Positions 44,225 to 54,709 of a stretch of 64,000 nucleotides of DNA are shown piece after piece. The stretch spans positions 186,001 through 250,000 of the forward strand of contig JAADJZ010000009.1 of assembly GCA_011032825.1 (NCBI GenBank). The letters are read 5' to 3'. The notes beneath the pieces are model-generated. The model had not been told where the DNA came from and made no database searches. It saw nothing but the letters and a program-made list of their open reading frames with translations. Position 1 is the first letter of the stretch. Every line of letters begins with the position of its first letter. Source of the stretch: Massariosphaeria phaeospora. Lineage: Eukaryota > Ascomycota > Dothideomycetes > Pleosporales. Position numbers and translations under genes: made by a program.

Positions 44225-45332
44225 ATGAAGTTCTCCAACCTCTTAGTTCTCAGCACTGCTGCGTGTCTCCCAGGTGCATCTGCACATTGTACGTACTTAT
44301 GTCCACCTCATTCTTCTGATCAGCATGACTATGCGCAGCGCCAGACCTCTACTAACTCGTCCAGATACATTCTGGTCCCTGGTCATCAACCAGAACGTAA
44401 CCGGTATCGGGGAATACGTCCGGTACCTTCCCATCCCCTCTATCCAGTTTCCCCACCCCATAATCCCTCTAAGCTCACGCCACCCAGTACACCCGACCGC
44501 GACCGGAAATCCCTCTGGCGGTACCCCGCCTACCTTGCCAACGGCACGCTTGCCCTCGCCTGCAACACCGATACCTTCGCCTCAGCGCCCAACACATCCA
44601 TCGCGACAGTCACCGCGGGCCTTGACCTGCTCGGCTTCCAGTCCGCCTCCAAGAAGGGCAAATACGGCAGTCTCAGGCCATACCCGGTCTGGCATCCTGG
44701 CCCGCTGGGCATTTACCTTAGCAAGAGCGAGACGCCGGATGTGCGAGACTACGATGGCAGTGGGAAGTGGTTCAAGATCTACGAGTTGGGCTGGAATGCG
44801 AGTGTGCCCGAAGGTCCTGTGCCCTATGGGGACCCGGTGAGATGGTTCGCGGAGGAAACGAACACGTCGGTAAGATCATCACGAGCTTCCTCATCTGCCT
44901 TCGGTGGTGGTGGCCGTGGGTGCAAGAGAAGTCCGACTTGGCAACTAACGTCGTATATGCAGTCTCTCCTGCACTTTCCCATCCCACCCACTACACCCCC
45001 GGGTCAATACCTCCTCCGCATCGAGCATATCTTCCCGCAAACGACGGTCGAGTCGATGCAGCTTTACATCAGCTGCGCGCAGATTGAAGTCCAAGGCCCC
45101 GGGGGCGGGACTCCGGGACCACTAGTCCAAATCTCGGATTACTTGAACGTTGAGAATCAAGGTACGTTGAGGGTTTTGCGCTTCCAAGATGGCCGTCCAG
45201 CTCCCCTTTCTGGAGATCACGTACTAATTCGGCGTAGACTTGGCTGTGTCTCAGGAAATGGAATGGGATTATAAGGTCGATCCGGGGTACAAGATTCCAG
45301 GGCCAAAGGTGTGGACTGGTGAGAGTGATTAG
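44225..45332 (+). CDS. AA9 lytic polysaccharide monooxygenase (LPMO)
   Basis: A secreted copper enzyme that cleaves cellulose oxidatively. Predicted 265 aa; five exons: 44225-44288, 44365-44422, 44488-44869, 44963-45161 and 45238-45332. A 20-residue signal peptide (MKFSNLLVLSTAACLPGASA) leaves His21 as the mature N-terminal His1 of the copper brace, completed across intron 1 as HYTFWSLV. The second brace histidine is in YPVWHPGPLGIYLSKS, and the axial Tyr/Gln motif is YISCAQIEV. CNTDTF and SCAQ provide the usual disulfide Cys. All copper ligands are present, so it should be active. There is no CBM1. A pectate lyase lies 4 kb downstream, consistent with plant-wall degradation. The short third-exon N-terminus (TPDRDRKSLW) is unusual. 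Confidence 0.9.
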
Positions 45333-46029
45333 AAGCGATGTGGTACATATCGCGTGGCCAACACTCAGCTAGCTCGTATGCCAATTCTCCAGTAGCATGA
45401 GACACTAGTCACATTGTCATTATCAACACTCCTCCTCTCTTCTAGACAGTGTGCCAACTAATAAATCGATCCGCCCAACAAGCTCACTCACTTCTTTCCC
45501 AGGTACTAGCTACAAGCCGAAGTTGGACGACTCACCCAGGTGAAAATAGTTGAACGGCCCCCGAAGAAACAGTTCAAACTCCTTTGACTCTACGCGGCAA
45601 ACTTCGTACGTCGTCTTCTCCCAAATTCGCAGCGCACTATTTCGCCCACCTACAACCTACGTTCTCAGGCGTATGGCTCCCCTCGCTCGAGTGCGTAAGC
45701 GGAATAACTTGCCCGGAAGAGTGCCTGGACGATGGAACCCAAATGATATTCACTACAATCACGGTTATGGGACGCAAGCTGTAAGATGTTAAGAACTCAA
45801 ACTACAGGATCCAGGCCTCACAGGCATCTCGTGAATTTCTACACCGTTTTAGGCCTTGCTAACGTTCAGTACGAGGTAAGAGATCGACGCTAATGTTACT
45901 ATAGAAACCATAGGACAGGGGTCGGAACAAGCACGTGCTAGCGTGTTGATCTACTAACGCGTCGCTCCTTCGCATCAGCAAACCTAAGTCGCATAGCAAA
46001 GCCTCACACTTCTTTCCAGCCCCAACACG
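45333..46029. other. Intergenic region
   Basis: Between the LPMO and the tandem unknown pair, all on the plus strand. Short frames without recognised motifs; contains the promoter of the next gene. Confidence 0.4.
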
Positions 46030-46839
46030 ATGACAGAGTCAAAGAAACGCCAACGGTCCACCACTGCCACCAACGGTAATATGGCCCCTCCTGGTCACCC
46101 AGCACCTTTGATACCAAGAACTCGTGGTGCCCCGCCCGTACCCAACCACGACCTCTTAGAATGTGTAGACGCGCTCTACGCTGACAAGGATGGAGAAGAA
46201 CTGAAGACTATCCTTCTCGAGATTGGCTACCTTCAACCAGCCGTTGCAGTCCGTCTCCGTCTTGCCTATGAAAAGATTGTCCAACGCGAGCGTGCGCGAG
46301 TACAATCCTTTGACTTCCACTCGAAGGAAATCTGGCACATACTCAACAGGAAGTATGCTAGTCTCAGCGGATCCAAGGCATACAACATATCAGGAGAGGT
46401 GCTCCACGACATCACCGAAACGATACAGGGCATTAGTGACCAAGCCGGAGCATTACACAGTTCGTTTGGGACTAAGCAATCCGGTCTGGAGACTTTGCGC
46501 AAAATCGGCAAAACCATCTGTCTCGGCTCCAACGATACTCTAGGGCACGAGGTGTTGAAAATGTTCGGACAGGGCGAAACGGCCCTTGAGGATGCTATGG
46601 AGAGCATAGTCCAGACCATGAGCGATGACGAGCGCCTGAAGATGTGCGATGTTAATGACGGGAGATCTACATTTTTGGACAAGATGGAGGAGCTGCGAGA
46701 GCTTGCGGATGACCATTGTGTTTTTGAGGGGCTGGCAGGCGTGATAGCAGAATTGGCTGGTGATGAATACGAGATGGATGAAGAAGAGGATGATGAGGAA
46801 GATGACGATGAAAGACGGGGAAGACGGAGGGGATGTTGA
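46030..46839 (+). CDS. Unknown family, tandem copy A
   Basis: A 269-aa single-exon protein of no recognised family. It begins with a basic patch (SKKRQRST), has helical segments (LECVDALYADKDGEELKT, VRLRLAYEKIVQRERA), a conserved block (FGTKQSGLETLRKIGKTIC, KMFGQGETALEDAMES) and an acidic tail (DEYEMDEEEDDEEDDDE). The tail runs into RRGRRRGC and a stop. In the next frame (to TAA-type stop at 47009-47011) acidic coding continues and ends in a helix NLHERLDYIEILKIQKLQLL. One extra A near 46811 would explain a frameshift that has cut off about 65 residues. The next gene shares the conserved block, so the two are tandem paralogs. Probably nuclear from the charge pattern, but this is a guess. Confidence 0.7.
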   Translation: MTESKKRQRSTTATNGNMAPPGHPAPLIPRTRGAPPVPNHDLLECVDALYADKDGEELKTILLEIGYLQPAVAVRLRLAYEKIVQRERARVQSFDFHSKEIWHILNRKYASLSGSKAYNISGEVLHDITETIQGISDQAGALHSSFGTKQSGLETLRKIGKTICLGSNDTLGHEVLKMFGQGETALEDAMESIVQTMSDDERLKMCDVNDGRSTFLDKMEELRELADDHCVFEGLAGVIAELAGDEYEMDEEEDDEEDDDERRGRRRGC

Positions 46840-47260
46840 TGACGACAAGGACGGAGAGGATGAAGAAGAAGAGCCGCGCAATAAGCCATCAACGATCGAG
46901 GTCAGTGAAGAGGAAGCGATTGCCTTGAGCACAATGAATCTGCATGAGCGCCTAGATTACATAGAGATCTTGAAAATCCAGAAGCTCCAGCTGCTCCGGA
47001 GGGGATATTGACGGCAGGGTGATGCAATGTGGTCAGACGGTTTGATTTACAGTATCATCCTCAAACTGCAGCTGCAACCAGTATTCTGTACTTATCTTTA
47101 CCAATTACCATCTTTTCTAAATATCTTTATTGAGCTACTTGCTTTCGGCCATTTACGGCGATAAGGTGGGTCTGACACTAGCGTGCTCTGACGAGGTTGC
47201 GTCGCGTCAACGTCAACGCGACCTGCTTCATTTAGTCCACAACCTCCACCCTCACAAAAT

Positions 47261-48146
47261 GGCATCTCGACTAGGAAAACGTCAGCGAACCGGCTCTGCA
47301 GCGGTGCAGTCCTACAATGCCATCCCCACACCTGAACCTTCCCAAATCCCTCTTTACGTCTAAGCCCCCACCTTCGCCAACTCCAACGTTGCAGCCAGCC
47401 ACCAGCAGGCCATTCCTCGCGATGCCCTCTGGAAAACCATCAGCACGCTTGACGAGACGACAATGCGAAACGTACTGTTCCACTGCACAGCCGGCACCCT
47501 CACACACCAGCAAATGCTGTTCCAGATCTTCGACCTCCACCATGCCCGCCTCCGCAAAGACGACGAACGCGCCGAAGCAGCACGCAAAGCCGAAGCCGCG
47601 CGCCTGAAACGCAAACAGACGAAAGTCGTCGACTTCGACCACCACTTCCGCCAAATCGACTGGTGGCTGCAAAACGATCCGGTTGACCGCAAGGCGTGCC
47701 GCATGGTCTGGAACCTGTACGAAAACAAAATCAAGCCGAGGATATTCAAGATCAGGGACAAAGCGTCCAGTCCAGACACGAATTTCGGGACACGGTGCAA
47801 TGGGCTGGAGACACTGCGCTTGATTGCGGAGTCAGTCTGTGCCAATGCTGGGGGCGCGATCGGGGCCAATATGGTTTCACTGTTTGGGCACGGTGATCTA
47901 ATTGAGGCGGTTATGTTGGATATCCTGAAGGCGATGAGTGCAGAAGAACGCAGACGGATGGCGCATCTTACTCTGGAAGGGGTCGAATGGTGGAAGTTGT
48001 TGGTTGGGTTGGCCAGGCGTGGCGAGACGGATCGCTCTGACGCTGTGTTTTGCGATATGGAAGAAGTGCTTAACTTTCTGATAGATGGAGACACTAGAAA
48101 GGCGGCCGACCAACCGGGCGTCACCTCTGAGCCGCGAGGCACTTGA
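47261..48146 (+). pseudogene. Unknown family, tandem copy B with early in-frame TAA
   Basis: Starts ATG at 47261 with a basic patch like copy A (GKRQRTGS). After 33 codons an in-frame TAA (47360-47362) occurs, but the frame continues open for 261 codons to TGA at 48144-48146. Shared features with copy A: the IPRDALWKTISTL-like helix, a charged coiled stretch (RLRKDDERAEAARKAEAARL) and the block FGTRCNGLETLRLIAESVC followed by LFGHGDLIEAV and MSAEERRRM. No intron that keeps frame removes the TAA. Either a nonsense mutation, or translation begins at the ATG at 47463, which would lose the basic N-terminus. Spacing from copy A is about 250 nt, as expected from tandem duplication. Confidence 0.6.
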
Positions 48147-49191
48147 CGAAGAGCGGGATGAGGTGGATATTCTTGGAACATGTCTGTTTGAGCGCACGAA
48201 GATGGCCAACACCCCACCAGTCGATATCCCCCAGATAACTATACCTGTATCTGGGGGTTGATTAGCCCCAATATTTGCACAAATACGCCCGTATTCTACG
48301 CGACGCTGCTCACACAAATTGTCACCATGAGCATTTCACACTACCAGATTAATAACTACCAAGTCATCACGCGAGTAATCAGAGCTTTGTTAAAGCGTAC
48401 AGAGTAGCCGCAATCGTGCAGTATCTTGCCAATATATCTTCGCAAATGGCGTCCGCGTACCAAACCTGGTAAAGGTCAAAGCAAGCTGATGGACACTGCA
48501 GGGACGTCAATGAAGCCCAAATGACGAAACTCGAAGCCTACATCAACGAAGAGATGATCGCATCGCATGTCCAGCATGATGGCACGGGACATGGAAGATT
48601 GTAGGCTTTAGAAAACGAATCTCGATGCCGGTCGTTAACGATGCTGACGCAGATCTCATGCGAAGAGCTATTGTGGCCATGGAGAAGGCCGAACGGGCGG
48701 ATAAATCTAAGAAGAAAAAGAGATGAGCTAGAGACGGCCAGCAGCTGAGATTCGTGGATGATTATCCAGTACCTGGAAGATGTTTTGCGCGCAGTATCAA
48801 GATAAAGGCTAGAGAAAGAGATACTAAGATCAATGGGACCACGATCCCCGCGCTTCCCCACACCGCCAAGACCTTCGTTCTGTGGCGTGCATCGGGAAAA
48901 TCCGGGGTCAGGATTTCTTCCACCAGTCATATTTTAGCCGGCCCCGGGAGTGCACGTCTCGTCACCTCTAGGATGCATTTCGAAAGCTCTACGCAGAGGG
49001 AGGTACCTTTGACCCAGGAACCCATCACCGTGAAGCCTGTTTCCCCGGAAGAATTGCAGTTGTGGCCGGGATGAGGGGCGCTTGACCTGGATGCTGGGAC
49101 AGAACGCTTCCCGTGCGAACAATCAATACAAATACTATGCGCTGCGTCGCTATATCCGAGCATCTGCGGCGTTCTCCACCATCGTTGCGCA
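48147..49191. other. Intergenic region with small gene-like debris
   Basis: Around 48521-48725 the plus strand has short frames with coding-like composition (MTKLEAYINEEMIASH, and in another frame MRRAIVAMEKAERADKSKKK before TGA). They may be the ends of a tiny intron-bearing or decayed gene. Otherwise nothing was recognised. Confidence 0.35.
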
Positions 49192-50254
49192 ATGAAGCTC
49201 TCACTACTTGCCTCGTACAGTTCGCTCGCGACCATCGCGTCTGCCAACCCCGCCGGCTGCGACTTCAGCCTCGTGGGTTTCGGAAAGGACAACCCCATCG
49301 GCCCGACCACCGGTGGCAAGGGAGGCCCGACAGTGACGGTGGACACCGTGGACGCTTTGAAGTCTGCCGTCGCCGACGACACCCCACGGATTGTCTACGC
49401 AAAAGGCACTTTCAACCTCACCGGCCGGCTCTCAATCGGCAGCAACAAGTCTCTAATCGGCGCCGGCAAAGGCGCCAACATCCTCCAAAGCGGCATCACC
49501 GTGAAAGACAAGACCAACGTGATCATCCGGAACCTCGCCATCCGCAAAATCCTCGACAACGACGGCATCACCATCCAGAACACGACCAGAGTCTGGGTCG
49601 ACCACAACGAGTTTTCGTCGGACCTCTCCAACGGCCCGGACTTCTACGACGGCCAATGCGACATTGTGCGGGCGAGCGACTGGATCACCGTATCTTGGAA
49701 CTACTTCCACGACCACTGGAAGTCGTCGCTCGTGGGCAACTCGGACGCGTTGCGGGACGTCGACACCGGCCACCTCCACATCACCTACCACCACAACTAC
49801 TGGCGCAACGAGGGCACGCGCGGCCCTGCGGGTCGCTTTGGCCACCAGCACATCTTCAACAACCTCTACGAGGACTTCCTGTACCAGGCCATCCACAGCC
49901 GCAGCGACAACCAGGTGCTGGTCGAGGGCAACGTGTTCCGCGGCAAGACGCGGGAGGCGCTGTCGACGTACGGGCTGGTCATCCCAGAGGACAGCCCGAA
50001 TACTAGCCCCGACGGCGACTTTGAGATTGACGGGTTTGCGAACTTGGGCGCGAGTAAGTGCTTTCGTTGACAGACATTGCGGTAGCGGGTGTTCGAGGCT
50101 AATGAGTTCGATAGAGAACGATTGGGGCTCGGCGCGCATCAACATTACGCAGGTTGGCAACTTCACTAGGGTGCCGTACAAGTACAAGCTTACGCCACTG
50201 AAGAAAGTCGAGGATGTGGTCAAGGCTGGTGCGGGGCTCAACAGGATTTGGTAG
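49192..50254 (+). CDS. Pectate lyase, polysaccharide lyase family 1
   Basis: A secreted calcium-dependent enzyme that cleaves polygalacturonate by beta-elimination. Predicted 333 aa; exons 49192-50053 and 50115-50254, joined through GAKNDWGSARINIT. The signal peptide is about residues 1-18 (MKLSLLASYSSLATIASA). PL1 parallel beta-helix marks are visible: GANILQSGITVKDKTNVIIR, VWVDHNEFSS, YDGQCDIVRASDWITVSWNY, LHITYHHNYW and RGPAGRFGHQHIFNNLY with the catalytic-region Arg. The length is normal and no lesion is seen. Together with the nearby AA9 LPMO it points to plant cell-wall use. Confidence 0.95.
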
Positions 50255-52350
50255 ATGGGGTATGATTGAGCACAGAGAGGCGTCGGTCGCGCATCAAGAG
50301 GTTGCAGACGTAGATATAGATAAGCGCATGAGCATATAAAGTTATGATTGCTTGAAACTCTTTCATCCCGCGTGAGTTCATCAATCGAGCAGATTCGTAG
50401 ACCCTTCCGATGAACGTTGTATTTAGTTGTTTTTATGTTACGTGACCCGTCTGCCACCTGCACCTGGACACAACGATGACAGGTAGCAAGAGGATTACTG
50501 GTAGTGCAGATATCCCGAGTTAAGGGAGTATTGAATAAGTAGTTCTTTAAACCGACTGGCGACGTTGTAGCTACGTAACCTTGGAAAGCCTCAGCCTTGG
50601 AGCAGATTAGATCACATGGGTGTGGTGACAGAGGCTACCATAGACGGATATTCTCTCTGAACCGTGACAGGCAGCAACGCGACTACAATTTTCGTTTAAC
50701 AACATTTCACTCTCCGTATAGCACTGCAAAGTCAATCACCTGATCAACGGCCCGGGCGCCTTCCCCTCAGCGGCGTAGTAGCGAGTAAAAGCTTTACTAC
50801 TATTCACGCTCTATCTCCTATTGCGTCTATCTTCCGCACACTTTCTTTCTTCGAATATGACAGTCCCTCTGAAGCAATTGACGACACGCTTGGGTGGTAC
50901 AAGGGCAGCGGCATCTTCGGAAGATGAACCTTCGTAGGGATGAGTTGAAGGTGTGGGGCCCATAGAGCATCGCGCGGTCGGCTCAGAGATGGCCGGTGGT
51001 CGTGCAGACTAGTTGACTAGAGGCGGAGCGGTACCTCACGGTAGAGTCGGCCAGGTGCTGTATAGGGATATCAAGGGGCGGGCGGAGGTAGCGGGGAGGG
51101 ATGCGCGGCATTTAAAAATCTTGCTGACAGCGATGGTTGTAGTTGTGGACTTGGTGGATGAAGCGAGAGAGAAGCGGTTGAAGTTGGGTAATTGGGATAG
51201 TACAATTGCGTTAGGCACTAACGTGTCAACATTTGATCCAGACGGCCGTTGCCGAGCGAGATCCCCGATAGCAACGGGAGTAAAATAGGCAGAACTAGGA
51301 GGTGTTGTTGAAAGAGGACGCTGCAAATGGATGTACGGTAGTGTTTCCGTTCCCACCTAAGGAGCTTGAGAATTTGACGCAGAAGTTGGTTCAAGGGTTG
51401 CAACGGCGTAGGTTGCTTTAAAAACACAATGAGGAACGACGTTTTGGGAGCATCTCAGCTAACGAATCAGTTCTTTTCTCACCATTGGACATTAGTTAGA
51501 AAAAGGATAGCGACGGGATTTCACCCAAAATCTAGCATATGTTTTGGGGGTCTTTTTGAGGATACGTGGAATGACACATGATCCGGGGTGATCTGCCAAA
51601 TGCCTGCCCATCTCGTGGGTCTAAAACCGTATCAAGCTGCAAGCATGTCGGTACCGGTCTCTACCCCAGAATCTTGGAAAATCGTATATTGCACATACAT
51701 ACATACAATGCATGATACGGTAACCTGGGCTGCGGATACGGCGAGGGTGCGGACACCCGGTCAAGCCACCACGCTGTCAGATGTTGAAGTCCGAGCCAAT
51801 CCCATCACCAACCGCATTACTGTCCGATCTTAGCCCCCGTACCACGCATTCTAAAAATGGAATTCGAGATAGGCGAGCCGTATGTTCAAGGTTGGGCGGA
51901 GAATAGGTCTAGCGACGTTGCACTACGTTGGCCCTTTATCTCCACGCCATCCGGACTCGGGATAGCGCATGTGCATTACACGACTTGCCGAACAACCCAC
52001 TTCCCCTCCACACCACACCACCGTCAAGGCAGACGAGGCATTGCCCCAGCCCACGCAGCCCCAGTCCGTATCTATGTACACACAGTCCCTCCGATCCGCT
52101 CGGATATCCCAAAACCGTCCAGATGTGCGCTCTGCGACACGGAAAGTGGCTTGGGACTTTCTTGGTCCCGCAAAACTCCGGACCCCGGAAACCTTATACA
52201 ACGTGGCACCGCCCGCTCACAATTCTTATAGCGAAATTCTCCTCAATTTTACGCTTTCTATTCATTATTCATGTCGCGCTTAATTTCTAGCCTGCCCTGA
52301 CGTGTTGCGCGACCGCTTGTGCTACTCTACAAGACAAACGCGCAATATCC
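50255..52350. other. 2.1-kb intergenic region with possible gene remnant
   Basis: Contains coding-like traces on the plus strand: GRAEVAGRDARHLKILLTAM in a frame open from 51013 to 51288, then in another frame VFPFPPKELENLTQKLVQGL ending at TAA 51419-51421. These could be the last part of a decayed gene. CATA repeats lie near 51691-51708. The last 500 bp should hold the promoter of the rhodopsin-like gene. Confidence 0.4.
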
Positions 52351-54110
52351 ATGGCTCCGTTCGATGCAGCCGGCGTGAAGGCGCGGCAGCTCGATGTCGG
52401 GCCGGCAAATTTCCCTCCCGGCATCGATCCGTACAAGTACATGCTTGACCTGCCGGCTTTGAGTCCTAGTTCTATACCACCGGGCGCGGACAGGACGATG
52501 ACGCTGGATGGGCCGGATCAAGTGTGGTACTTGGTCGTGGCCATTACGTGTATTGCCATTCCGGGGCTGTTCCTCATGGTGCGCGTGTACACGAAGTTTG
52601 CGGTAGTTCGCGGATTCGAGCTGGCCGATTGTGAGTTTATCTAACGGTCTTTCGAGGCTCGCGCGACTGACTCTGTGGTAGATTTTCTTTTCTTGGCTTT
52701 TGTATGTCGCTGCGTGGTAGTTCGACCATCGGGTCGTTGACTGACTTGCGTAGCCTCTCATGGTGGTCGAAATAGCATTCGGGTTCAATATGATAAAATG
52801 GGGCGCTGGGGTGCATCAATGGCAGGTTACTCTCGGTCAGTTATTCAATCAACTCTACGTAAGTACCCAAGTTCAGCATCTTCACTTCCAAACTCGTATT
52901 AACATTACCAGTGGATGAACACGGCCGAAGTCGCGTACTGCCCGCTTAGTTTCCTTGTCAAGATGTCGATCCTCCTGCAATACATCCGACTTTTTGCTCC
53001 GACTCGAGACCTGAACAAGCCCATGTGGTATGGGGCCTGGGCAACTGCAGTGGCATGCTTTATCTTCTACACGATCTTCATGTTCTGGACGCTGTTTTAC
53101 TGCTATCCGAGGCAGATGATATGGAACAAGCTCACGCCCAATGGGAAGTGCAACGACCATACACCTATTGTAATCAGCCAGGGCGCCTTCAATATGGGCT
53201 CCGATATCATAATTCTGTTGCTTCCAACGACCTCGCTGTGGCAACTCCATGTGCCTTTTGCACGAAAGATGGTCATCACAGTACTTTTCGCCACTGGTCT
53301 TCTGTAAGTTGAAGCAACAATCCCAGCAAACTCCCACCGGCAATGACTTACAAATACACCAGCGCGTGCGCCGCCTCGGTAATGCGTATTGTGTTCACCA
53401 TCAAAATCGCCCCCGTCATCTCCATGGCCGACGTATCGCACAACGGCCTCTTCATCGGCCTGTGGACGCAAGCCGAAGTAGCGCTAGGCTTCATCGTCTC
53501 GTGCGCCTTGTGTCTGCCCAGACTCATCCAAGCCAAGAAAAGCAAGCTCTCGCGCGCGAGGTCGTACCTCTCCTCACCGCTATCCTCGCTCCGCGACACT
53601 GTCTCGCGGACGCCCCCGCGGAGCACGACGCGAAGCTCCTCGCGCAAGAGCAATCTGCGAAGCCAGTCACAACCCGGTAATCTAGCCCCGGCGACGGATG
53701 CAATGCACATGAGCAAAACAGAGGGAAAACGGCCCATGTTCTACGACGAAACGATCATCGAGCGACCACCCCACAGGATGCGCCCCATCACCGAAGAACA
53801 CGACGATTTCCTCGCGGTGCCGAGCCAGGGCAGCAGCGACTACTCGCATAGCATCTACTCGAAAGGAACGAGCGACGATGGGACAGCGGACGACGATAGC
53901 TTGCACGTCGCGCCGCTGAATGTGCGGAACTCGGCGGCGAGCGAGCAGTTGCAGTATTGGAGGTCGATTTCGACGCGGACGGTGCCGGAACATGAGACGT
54001 TGGAGGAGCGCGATGAGGATCGGTATGTGTTGCAGCAGTTTGATTTTGAGTCGGCGTTCGAGGAGGATGTGGAAAGTGCGAGCGAGGTGAGGAAGGCGGC
54101 GTCGATCTGA
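52351..54110 (+). CDS. Rhodopsin-like (SAT4 family) integral membrane protein
   Basis: A predicted 514-aa seven-helix plasma-membrane protein of the fungal rhodopsin-domain/SAT4 family. Five exons: 52351-52630, 52682-52701, 52754-52858, 52912-53303 and 53363-54110. Exon 2 is a 20-nt microexon (codes YFLFLAF with its neighbours) required because reading through either flanking intron meets stops. Helices: VWYLVVAITCIAIPGLFLMV, YFLFLAFPLMVVEIAFGF, AEVAYCPLSFLVKMSILLQY, WATAVACFIFYTIFMFWTLF, FNMGSDIIILLLPTTSLW, MVITVLFATGLLACAASVM and GLWTQAEVALGFIVSCALC. The C-terminal 190 residues are Ser-rich, cytoplasmic and probably phosphorylated. Related proteins include PTH11-like receptors, but no CFEM domain is present. 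Ligand unknown. Confidence 0.85.
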
Positions 54111-54709
54111 TCTACATATTATACCCCTGTGCGGTTGCTATAATGAGAACAGGCTACTTTCTTCGTGTTGCTGAGCGTAGCGGTCAACATTCACTCCGAC
54201 TAACAGAGACCGTTGCCTTCAAGCCTATTCTAAGTCGAGGTTGAAGGTTCACTTTCATTGTAAGCTTCTGCAGAAACCGTTGCACGGCGTAATAGCGAGC
54301 ATTTTACAATGCTGATATCAGACGGGTTCTATGTATTCAGCTCTAAAATTGTACAGGTCGCAAGTCCTCGACCCTCTCGGTATAATTCTATTTCAAACTA
54401 CCTTGTACCAGGCTATAGGTAGTCTTTTTTGAAGCCGAGCTGTCAGAACCATGGCTCGTCTCCGCTTATACACGCTATGGCAATCCTACAGTTTGCTCAG
54501 TCTTTGTACACGCACAATGCAGCAAGCAGTGGATTTCACAAGGTCAGAGATGAGAAGTGCTATGTGAAAGCACAATGGTTTCGGAATGGGTATACGGTAT
54601 AAATGCATGCGCCCAATTCATCGTATCGCGCCTAGAACAACCTAGGTTAACAGCAACTCCTCTTGCACCAAATACCTTGATAAACAAGAAAAGCGAGATT
54701 CCGAATGAA
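54111..54709. other. Intergenic region and 5' flank of the BCS1-like gene
   Basis: 599 bp with no gene. The BCS1-like frame is open upstream of 54710 to an ATG at 54575, but that part has no conserved character. Confidence 0.45.

Noticed and set aside
51857..52290. 120-codon frames upstream of the rhodopsin-like gene
   Set aside because: Overlapping Pro/His-rich frames with no conservation signal; this is the likely promoter and 5' leader.
54575..54709. N-terminal extension of the BCS1-like protein from ATG 54575
   Set aside because: The extra 45 residues have no conserved or targeting character and the next ATG gives a family-like start; kept only as an alternative.
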